DNA from: Calendula officinalis
Taxonomy: Eukaryota > Streptophyta > Magnoliopsida > Asterales > Asteraceae
Assembly: GCA_963853835.1 (NCBI GenBank)
Contig: OY970828.1
Location: 62,488,861-62,552,860 of the forward strand
Direction of reading: 5' to 3'
DNA: 64,000 nucleotides
Shown here: piece after piece, positions 12,001 through 19,687 of the stretch
Numbering within the stretch: the first letter of the stretch is position 1
How the letters are laid out: the number at the start of each line of letters is the position of its first letter
Notes under the pieces: generated by a model
What the model saw: only the letters and a program-made list of their open reading frames with translations
Databases searched by the model: none
Told to the model about the DNA's origin: nothing
Program-made: the position numbers and the translations under genes

Positions 12001-12908
12001 TTTGGTTCGTTTACAGGCATACATGTGAGTAACAAAAGTGTATACACCAGGGACTTCTGGTGTAATAAATGAAGTTCAGGGACTAAGACTGTAATAAGTA
12101 GTATACCACAGGGACCTTCCATGTAATTTACTTAGGTTTAAGTATGAGGAAGGGGTGCACAATTACCATACTACCCATCATGTGATGTGCACATGGGGGA
12201 TTTAACGGCTTTAATTAACGTCCGTTTGCTTCAGGGACTATGGGTGCAACAAAGTGACAACAACAGGGACTCCCAGTGCAATGAGTGAAGTTTAGGGACT
12301 GTGGCTGCAATAAGTGGTGAACCACATGGACCTTAGATGTATTTCACTCTTTTAAAAAGATTATCTTATTATATTGTATCCGAAAAATTTATTGTGATAC
12401 TACTAATATATCTTTCTAGTTCCGCCACTGTGTGGTATCTTTGCAATAAGAATCAAAAAGTAATGGGTTTATGGTCTGTGACAATCCCATAGCCACAATC
12501 ATGTATCCCCACAGTATGAATACGCAGCTGATTGTGAGCAGGTATGGGTTTTTGATAATAAACCTTTTGCAACAAGATTAAATCACAAGATACAAGAGAA
12601 ACAACTTAATAATATGGTATGAGAAAAACTAAGGGCATTACCTCTCGATTGAAGGGGCTAGGATCATAACGACTATCCATGATATGAAATCACAAGATAT
12701 GAAATCACAAGATATGATCGTTTTACGTACAAAATTTAGGATCGTCTGGTTCTTCAACTGACAGTTTGTTTTGCTTTGAAACGAATGAAACTTCCGAGAT
12801 TTTCGCGGGATTGGAAAAAGTAGTATTTTTATATTGTTGATCGGCACCTAACTTGCTGAATCCTTCAATAGGAGTTGGCCGTTTTTCATTTCTTTTATAT
12901 TTTGGCAT
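6049..12908 (-). CDS. SCAMP-like secretory carrier-associated membrane protein (12 exons)
   Basis: Exons on the minus strand: 12908-12731, 10022-9970, 9867-9805, 9307-9274, 8520-8398, 7956-7894, 7765-7672, 7038-6993, 6915-6848, 6715-6667, 6290-6225, 6144-6049. All junctions are GT..AG, phases agree, and the total is 933 nt (310 residues). The protein has a coiled coil at about 78-108 (AKEKELEDKEAELNRREE), the family block KNWPPFFP at 117-124, membrane segments near 143-167, 175-194, 208-232 and 258-279, the hallmark PGAYVLWYRPLYRAMR at 188-203, and a basic tail. SCAMPs are tetraspanning proteins of the trans-Golgi, endosome and plasma membrane that act in membrane trafficking. Oddities: the N-terminus lacks the usual NPF repeats, and several core residues differ from typical plant SCAMPs. 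Exon 1 and its start codon are the least certain part. Introns 1, 4 and 10 carry MITEs. Confidence 0.85.
6365..6614. mobile_element. MULE-type MITE in SCAMP intron 10 (GAGTAAATTGC ends)
   Basis: A 250-bp inverted-repeat element. Its left end GAGTAAATTGCAAGAATA is matched by the inverted right end. The 9-bp flanks CATTCATTT and TATTAATTT agree at 7 of 9 positions, as expected for an old Mutator-type duplication. It fills most of the 376-bp intron. Confidence 0.65.
8811..9250. mobile_element. Degenerate hAT-like MITE (TAGGGGTGTC...CGGGTT type) in SCAMP intron 4
   Basis: The left end TAGGGGTGTCTACCGGGTTG and the internal CGGGTTGACCCGAT blocks match the TAGGGGTG repeat class seen intact at 44060-44597. 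The right terminus is too degraded to place. Confidence 0.45.
10656..10918. mobile_element. Stowaway (Tc1/Mariner) MITE, 263 bp, in SCAMP intron 1
   Basis: CTCCCTCCGTCCCTAAATAA ends in inverted orientation with flanking TA at 10654-10655 and 10919-10920. It has the same length as, and is highly similar to, the copy at 5329-5591. The two copies lie either side of most of the SCAMP-like gene. Confidence 0.9.
11203..12349. mobile_element. Large foldback MULE-like element with nested inverted repeats, in SCAMP intron 1
   Basis: The ends read GAGCGAATTACATCTAAGGT and an inverted copy, flanked by an identical 10-bp repeat TTTTAAAAAG (11193-11202 and 12350-12359). Each arm is over 300 bp and contains a second, diverged copy of the terminal module (GAGTAAATTACACGGAAGGT near 11420, with its partner near 12130). 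The centre is a different palindromic repeat of GTTCGTTT/AAACGAAC units. Confidence 0.8.
11522..12024. mobile_element. hAT-like foldback repeat (TGTAAAC...GTTTACA with AAACGAACAC units)
   Basis: It begins TAGGCATGTAAACAAATTAA and ends CGTTTACAGGCATA, with an interior of many AAACGAACAC-like units in both directions. The same family recurs at 63321-63975. It sits in the middle of the MULE-like foldback. I could not define a target-site duplication. Confidence 0.55.
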
Positions 12909-13339
12909 ATTTTAATCCAAATTTTAGTTATATTAATTTTTAGTAGATTACATAAATCACATAAGTGCATGGTTAGTATGAAATTATGAATTTCGTCCCT
13001 TTTAACTTTTCTTTAATACACGTAACAGTCTATAACACTTGTTACTTTATGTATTTAAAAATTTTCTTCGAAAATTAATATAAATCACCGATTTATCACA
13101 TGTTATATGTTAATATCTTATTATAATTCACTTCATCTTTGGTTCTAACGTTTTTCTTGCAAAAGGTTTTTAATCATATACTTTACCGTTTGGAATTGAA
13201 CCAAATTATTGTAAATGTTATAAGCTATTTATTAAACTTGTTTTTTTTATATATAAAGTAGTTTATTATTTTGGAATTCTACATATTAAATTTAATATTA
13301 GTTATGCTATATACTTTTGTAATCTTGTGAAGTATATTA
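12909..13339. other. Upstream region of the SCAMP-like gene, nothing distinct
   Basis: AT-rich. It should hold the promoter of the minus-strand SCAMP-like gene, but I could not single out a TATA box or start site. Confidence 0.35.
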
Positions 13340-14122
13340 AAAAAAAAATGGTTTGATTCTCGGACAAACCCAAACCAACCAAATTGTAATTTAGTTCAGA
13401 TCGATTTGGTTTTAAATTAGTTTGGACGGTTCGATTTAAAAATTTAAAATCAAAGAACCATTTGGGTTCACTTATTTGGTTCGGATAAATCCAAATTATC
13501 CCGAAGAAACACCCCTAGGTAACTGACAAAACCAAACAGTTAAAACCAAAACCATTTCAAAAGCGATGGTTTGGTTTTAAATTTTGAAAAAACTGATGGT
13601 TTCGGTTTTAACCAAAAACTGCCTCATTAATAATCCGCCCCACTAAAATTTAATATTATATTTTTTTTAAAATTTTATAGTTATTAAATACAAATCAACC
13701 CATATAAATATTTGAAAGTCCAACTAGTGTAGAGTCGATCCATTAACTTTTTATTCCATTAACTATTAGTGTCCATTAACTATATATTGAGGTTCATAAA
13801 CTATTAGGGTCCATTAACTATTATGGTTAATTAACACATTAACTTTAAAATCGTCGTATCATTCACTTTATTCAAACGTCAAAGGAGAGGCGTCATAGAG
13901 AATTTGGACGTCTAATAATAGGAATGATATTAGTGCATGAAATTATATATTAATGTCAAAAACCTGGTGGTTTCAGTTTTAAAACCGAAACCGAACCGTT
14001 TATAGCCAGAAACCACCAAATCGATAGAAACCGAAACCATTGGGTTCGGATTTCCAAAAATCAAAATTAGTGGATTAGGTTCGGTTTGACTCTCAAACCG
14101 CTCAAACCGCCATGCATACCCC
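13340..14122. mobile_element. Degenerate hAT-like MITE relics
   Basis: Stretches rich in GGTTTGGTTT/AAACCAAACC with hAT-like termini (ACACCCCTAGG near 13507 and GCATACCCCTAAT near 14115). These look like at least two decayed, overlapping copies. Boundaries are approximate. Confidence 0.4.
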
Positions 14123-14882
14123 TAATGTCAGGGAACATATTTTTATTGATTTCATTTGTATTTAGGATTTTACTTATATGAATCTTGATATTTATATATG
14201 GTGGTGATTTAATGCAAAAATCAAAATTTGGGTAAACAAAGCTAGACTATTGGATTTTAAAATTAATGGTTGAGATTAGTTCAAGACATTTTGGTAAACA
14301 AAGCAAAATTCTTTTTGGTAAGAATTGATTAAAAGGATATTAGGTATTTGTAAAAAAAAAAAATTAAACAAATGACAAATGGAAATATTAAATTTCTGAA
14401 ATAATACCTTAATTTTAGAAAATAAAAATAAAAAAAAAAGGAAACATAAAATGTCAATGTAAAATGTCGTAAATATCCCTGAACATTTATAATGAATTAC
14501 ATAATTTGAAATTAATTTATGCCAGACGAGTGGTTCACGGAGCTGTATCCCTACTCACCTGGTCCATGCACATCGCTCTCTCCAGAAGGAAAAGGTCGTG
14601 GAGACTTTGACTGAATGAATCTGATTGACTTAAATGAGTTCTACTGTATTGTACCCAAAATATGAGTTCTGTAAAGCACCCCTTTATAAGTATATTAATT
14701 GTAATTTTGATTGTTAATTTTCAGCTAATTTTTCATGTACTAAAGAAAATCAAGACAAACAATCAAGTGAGTTTTGAAGTTATGTAAGGTGCAATAATAT
14801 CTATTCATTCATTCTCTTTATTCTCTTCCCTTTCCTTCTCTCTCTACATTTTCTTCTCTATCTCTCTAGAATGTGTGAAACA
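14123..14882. other. Intergenic, nothing recognised
   Basis: AT-rich, with a CT-rich microsatellite-like patch at about 14810-14870. No supported gene. Confidence 0.45.
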
Positions 14883-15313
14883 AAAGGTTATAAAAAACGC
14901 GCCATGGCGGCGCCAAGGCGTCACCAAGGTGTGAGGCGCGGCGTCGACGTTACGAAACAGACCATGTCGGCTAGGCTAGGCGTGGCGTGCGATAAGGCGT
15001 AATAAGGCGCGCCTTATGACGAATTTTTTGTAAGGCGGCTGAGAAAATTGAATTTTTTTTAAAAAAAATTATAACATATTTAATTATAAATTTAGATGTA
15101 ACATTTTTTGTAAGCTTTATATATGAATTGTTACATAAATCAATATATCTATAACTTTTATTTGATTTGATATATGTATATATATAAATTATATAAAAAA
15201 TTTGCCGCCTTGAGTCACGCCTTGAAAAACGCCATGGCACGCCATGGCTCGCCTTGGTTGAGGCTTGATGGTGCCGCCACGCCACGCCTCGCCTTACGCT
15301 TTCTAAAACCTTG
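14883..15313. mobile_element. hAT MITE, 431 bp, with 8-bp target duplication
   Basis: The inverted ends are AAAGGTTATAAAAAACGCG and CGCTTTCTAAAACCTTG. The flanks carry a perfect 8-bp duplication GTGAAACA (14875-14882 and 15314-15321). The arms are rich in GGCG and GCCATGGC. An 8-bp duplication is the hAT superfamily hallmark. Confidence 0.8.
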
Positions 15314-15507
15314 GTGAAACATGAGTGGTGTAACTCGTCGGATTCCCGACAAGTTTGGGGGAAAAGTTAGCCAGGGACGACTTAGTGCCAACGGGATGGG
15401 TGAGAGACGAGGTAGAGACGAGTTTATACTTATGTCGTTGGCACGGGAACTTGTTAATTATCAAAGATAAAATCTTCATTCATAAAGAAGAAAAGTACGT
15501 GATTATA

Positions 15508-15641
15508 GGACATGTTTGATAAAACTTATTAACGGGGTTTATGAGCTTATTAGCTTATTAAGCTCCAAATAAGCTTGAATTTGGAGCTTAATAAGCTAAT
15601 AAGCTCATAAGCCCCGTTAATAAGCTTTCCCAAACATGCCC
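15508..15641. repeat. Near-perfect 134-bp inverted repeat (hairpin MITE)
   Basis: Two ~60-bp arms (GAGCTTATTAGCTTATTAAG and complement) are separated by about 5 bp, so the transcript could fold into one long hairpin. ATA flanks both sides. It may be a small MITE. No transposase family is assigned. Confidence 0.7.
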
Positions 15642-15841
15642 ATAGTGAAGCCTCAGATAATTAATATTGATATAAATTTTCTGAGTTTGTTTAGAAATGT
15701 AAACCAGATCATCTCGATTTTACCTTGAGTTAACCCAATTTATATTTATATATAATACAATTGACATACTATATTTACTGTTCATAAGCTTTGATACATT
15801 TTCTTTAATAAATACGGATAAATGAGAGAGTAAACCAAAAA

Positions 15842-15908
15842 GTTAGTTTGTCTTGGTGGATAAATTCTTTGTTGTTGAGCAGAATGTCTTTGGCTCGAAT
15901 CTCTGTGG
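15842..15908 (+). repeat. tRNA-derived SINE-like head (weak)
   Basis: GTCTTGGTGGATAAATTC resembles an A box and GGCTCGAATCTC a B box of RNA polymerase III promoters, about 35 bp apart. No clear SINE tail was found. Confidence 0.3.
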
Positions 15909-16287
15909 TTCTTCCTTTGCTTTTTTATTTCTTTTTTCTTTTTTCTTTGTTTAATTATCATTAAAATTTTAAAGAAGAAAATAAATTTTATTTCATTATT
16001 ATGTGATTATATGCTCTCTTTTCTCAAGCATATATGCTATTTCGGCAATATTCATGGATATTAAATAATAAAGCAGATAAATCGAATCTAACTCTTAACG
16101 TAAAAAAATGTATAGTTTAAACCACGCAGCATCGCGTGGTAAGCATTATCCTCGTTTAAAAACAATGTACTATAAAAAGCAAAAAGAATAAATAGAGATT
16201 TGTTATCAAATTAGGGTGTCCTTATCTCATTTCTTAGCCTTTAATTATTCGAAGGAAAAAATATATTGTTTCTCATTAAATCTTTTA

Positions 16288-17265
16288 GGTGCCGTTTGTT
16301 TTTTAAGTGGTAGAACGTCTGCAGTCTGCGGACCACATCTGCAGAGAAAATGTGGACCAAATATCTGCAGTCTGCAAGAAAAAGACTGTTTGTTTTTAAT
16401 GTCTGCAGACCGATAAAATAAAATGAAATTTAAAAACACACATTTTTTTTGCAAAATTAAATACTTTTAAACAATAACTAGAATTTACAACACTCTTTAC
16501 TAATTCTAATTCTAGAGTTACAACGTGCTTAAAAAGATCAAAAAATTTAAAATAATCATTCCACATTTTGCATAATTGCTCAACAATTTCATTATATTCT
16601 CGTTCAGCTATACTACCATGATGTCCTGATCAAAATAATTCCACAATTAATTTATCCAAAATCAGTTCACGGAACTACAACTCAAGTTATATTTCACAAG
16701 TATATAAAACATAATTCACAAATAAATAAGCATTTACACATAAATAGCGGAAATTCATCATGGTGCCTAAATTGAACACCATTTGCGATGAGAAGAACAA
16801 ATGTAAAAGAAGAAAAATTTTCGACTGAATGCAAGAAGAATAACTTTTTTTGAGCGACGCTCTTCAAAAGAGAATGGGGGCGGCGGAGCTTTGTCCAGCA
16901 GCGGCGGAGGAGATTTGGCCGGTGGTGGTAGAGGTGGCGGCAGAGGTTTGGCGGTGGTGGCCGGCGACTAGGTGGAATCGGCGGGAATGGGATTATCTTT
17001 TAAGGTTTTGAGGGATGTTGGATGAATGAGGTGTGCGGATGTTTTAATCTAATGGGAGAAAAAGATTTTTTAGGTTTTATAAAACGTCTTCCAGATTTGG
17101 AAGCATAGGATCCAAGTCTTCCCCCAAGCAGATCATAAAAAGACTTTTACAGACTTTTACAGCTCTTTTGACTTCCAAAAAACAAACAGAATTTTTTTAA
17201 AACATGTTCACGCCTGCAGACATAAGACCTCAAAAAGATTTTTTTGTCAAAAATCAAACGGCGCC
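16288..17265. mobile_element. PIF/Harbinger-type non-autonomous element, 978 bp
   Basis: The ends are GGTGCCGTTTGTTTTTTAAG and the inverse of ..ATCAAACGGCGCC, flanked by TTA on both sides (16285-16287 and 17266-17268), the Harbinger target. Inner TIR portions both contain CTGCAGA. The interior includes a GGCGG-rich patch (16870-16990) and a short minus-strand open stretch (about 16400-16610) that I do not recognise. No transposase. Confidence 0.8.
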
Positions 17266-17699
17266 TTACTCTACTCGTTTTCAAAACATTGTGGGTAGGT
17301 GGTTCCTAAGTTGAGTAACTATACAGGTTTTGGTTTTTGTTCCGGTTCCAATCCGACAGGTATCGACTTAGACCGGTGCCAACGGCACGCCGGTTGGCCG
17401 CCGGTTGGCCGCCGCCGGTTCCGACGCCGTTGGCACGGACCGCCGGTTGGCCGCCGGTTGGTCCGCCGGTCGCTTAAGCGGCGAGAGAGGGAGCGGGAGT
17501 GGAGCGTCTGTGGTGGGTCCCGCCGTACCTTCCAACCAATCACAAATTTTCCTTTTTTTTTTTTTTTTTTTTTTAAAACGGTAATAAATTCAAATTATAT
17601 ATTAATAAATTAAAAAAAACGGTAATAATTTCAAAAAAATCCGAAAAAATCCAAAAAAATTCAAAAAAATTCAAAAAAAAATTCCCCCTCATTTACATC

Positions 17700-17707
17700 T
17701 ATAAATA
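17700..17707 (+). promoter_or_regulatory. TATA box of the Harbinger ORF1 gene
   Basis: TATAAATA lies 85 bp before the start codon and is followed by CACTCATTT at 17710-17718. The decayed second element has a TATA-like box and the same 9-mer in the same order (59206-59214 and 59187-59195, minus strand). Confidence 0.6.
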
Positions 17708-17791
17708 CCCACTCATTTCTTATATTTTTTACACCACAATCACCTTCTTTCTATCTCAAAAAAATCATACTTCCTCTCAAACTTTTAAAAA

Positions 17792-19168
17792 ATGTCCAAA
17801 AGACGTAATTCATCGGTGGGGAACGACATGTGGGAACTTCTTACTGGATCACCGGTTGACAACCCACCCTCACCGGCCGGTTCTTCGTCGGCCGGTCAAA
17901 CAAGCAACCCGACACCATCGCTAGGTTTTGGGGCTTTCTCCCAACCACAACCAAACTACCATTACTCTCAACCACCACCCAACTTTCACTACCAACAACC
18001 ACAACCAAACTACCAATACCCTCAACCACCACCCAACTTTCATTACCAACAACCACCACCCAACTTCCATTACTCTCAACCACCACCCAACTTTCAATAC
18101 CAACAACCTCCTCCCACCACACCTATCTATTCACAAAATTTCCAAGAACCATCACCAACCGACACCCAAAATGTGGGGGACACCCAACCGGAACCGACAC
18201 CCTCAAGAAAAGGGAAAGAAAAAAGGGTGGAAAAGGGGAAAGAAAAAGCGTTGCCAAAAAGGGCACAAACAAAGTGGTCTACCCCTGACGAGGTGATTTT
18301 GGCCCAACGTTGGATTCATAACTCTGAAGATGGTGTGAAGGGGAACAGCAAAAAATCTTTCGTCCATTGGGCTCGAATTCTCGAGGACTTCAACTCGACT
18401 GCTTCTGTGAAGCGTAACATGAACCAACTCACGGGCAAATGGTCCAAAATAGCTCATGACGTGAAACATTTCAGCGCTATATACAATTCGTTAAACGACG
18501 TGCGTGGAAGCGGTACGCGAGACGAGGACGTTCTAAAAGCTGCTCGTCAACAATTCCGTGAAAATGTCGGCCGTAATTTTATATATGAAGACTGTTGGGA
18601 AGTGGTGAGAGATAGCCCAAAGTTCTATTTTTCAGTGGGCGTCATGGATACCGAGCCGATAAGCCTCGATGAAGACACCGAACCGGCGAGCATGGATCCA
18701 GGGACGGCGGCACCAAGGACGTCGACACCGGCTAACATGCATGCGTTGTTCCAAGATGACCCGTTGAGGCGCCCCCCCGGCCGCAGTGTGAGCAAGAAAA
18801 GTCAAAAGACTTCGTCTTCGTCCGATGCCGCAAGTTCCCGAAGGTCCATTAAGCTGGACACTTTGGACCTCGTTAGAAAAACCTCCAAAAAAAATACAGG
18901 CATTATAAAAAAGGTTGCAAAAATGGCACACAAAAAATTGATTTTGGAAACTTGGAAATTCCTAGCCATAAAAGTGCCAAACGACATTGACGAAAGTCGT
19001 AAGCAAATGCTTGAAACCGCGCAAGATGAAATTGCACAGCAATTTGAAAATGATTTGGCGATTTTTAAGGACGTTGACGAGGAGGGTGACGGTGAGGGTT
19101 CGGGAGCACAAGGACCGGTTGGCGAAGACGAAGACGAAGACGAAGACGACAATGAATCTCTTGATTAG
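17792..19168 (+). CDS. Myb/SANT-like, NAM-associated-type protein (Harbinger ORF1)
   Basis: An uninterrupted 458-residue frame. Residues 51-107 are about seven tandem copies of a Q-P-x-P-N-F/Y-x-Y unit. A basic stretch (138-160) precedes a trihelix/SANT-like domain at about 160-235, opening TKWSTPDEVILAQRWI. The region after it (to about 285) fits the NAM-associated C-terminal domain family. A helical Lys-rich part and an acidic tail of E/D residues follow. Proteins of this kind are often labelled 'glutathione S-transferase T3-like' in databases, but nothing here is a GST. They are the DNA-binding partner (ORF1) of PIF/Harbinger transposase. The gene is single-exon, lies within 2.1-kb TIR boundaries, and looks intact, unlike its relative at 55706-59123. 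It may bind TIR DNA for a transposase supplied elsewhere. Confidence 0.8.
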   Translation: MSKRRNSSVGNDMWELLTGSPVDNPPSPAGSSSAGQTSNPTPSLGFGAFSQPQPNYHYSQPPPNFHYQQPQPNYQYPQPPPNFHYQQPPPNFHYSQPPPNFQYQQPPPTTPIYSQNFQEPSPTDTQNVGDTQPEPTPSRKGKEKRVEKGKEKALPKRAQTKWSTPDEVILAQRWIHNSEDGVKGNSKKSFVHWARILEDFNSTASVKRNMNQLTGKWSKIAHDVKHFSAIYNSLNDVRGSGTRDEDVLKAARQQFRENVGRNFIYEDCWEVVRDSPKFYFSVGVMDTEPISLDEDTEPASMDPGTAAPRTSTPANMHALFQDDPLRRPPGRSVSKKSQKTSSSSDAASSRRSIKLDTLDLVRKTSKKNTGIIKKVAKMAHKKLILETWKFLAIKVPNDIDESRKQMLETAQDEIAQQFENDLAIFKDVDEEGDGEGSGAQGPVGEDEDEDEDDNESLD

Positions 19169-19687
19169 TAGTTTTTTTTAGTTTGAATGTCTTTTTTTTT
19201 TATTTATTAATGGCTTTTTTTTTTAATTAATGTCTTTTTTTTTAATTATTTTAATGTCTTTTTATGTAATTTTTTTTTAATTAATGAAATGTATTTTTAT
19301 TAGTTATATGTTTTAATTAGTTTATATATTTTTATTAGAAAAAGAAAAGTAAGTGGTGGGGCCCAAATTTGGTGAAGTGACGGAGTGCTGTTGGCACGGG
19401 TACGTCAGTTTAGTGTTAGTTAGTCTGTCTGCTGACGTGGCGCTGAGTTGGCAGAAACTGACGGCGTCAGTTTACGTCACCATTGGGACCGGTCTTATGC
19501 TCACCATAGTATTTATCTGCGTTACATTTCAACGGACATAATTTAAACCAACCAAGCCACATAATGCCGTGCATCGCACGTGATACGATCAGCCTCAGCC
19601 ATCGCATCTCTGGCAAAAGGATCGCCATCTTCACCATAGCCTCAAGTTAAAATCGTTTCTGAGAGACGAAGAAAAACTATCAACAAA

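Larger units (their letters stand above)
17371..19494 (+). mobile_element. PIF/Harbinger-type element carrying only a Myb/SANT (ORF1) gene, 2124 bp
   Basis: Terminal repeats GACCGGTGCCAACGGCACG and, inverted, GACCGGTCCCAATGGTGACG, flanked by TTA (17368-17370 and 19495-19497). It contains one intact gene (17792-19168) and no DDE transposase frame. The right end is 193 bp from the LIP1 start codon, so the insertion lies in the LIP1 promoter region. Confidence 0.8.

Noticed and set aside
17299..17613. Arg-rich 104-codon frame at the left Harbinger end
   Set aside because: It crosses the GC-rich terminal repeat and a poly-T run, with no domain and no conservation evidence.
17841..18122. Antisense frames over the Harbinger ORF1 N-terminus
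   Set aside because: Shadows of the Pro/Gln/Tyr repeat on the other strand. Composition is fully explained by the sense gene.
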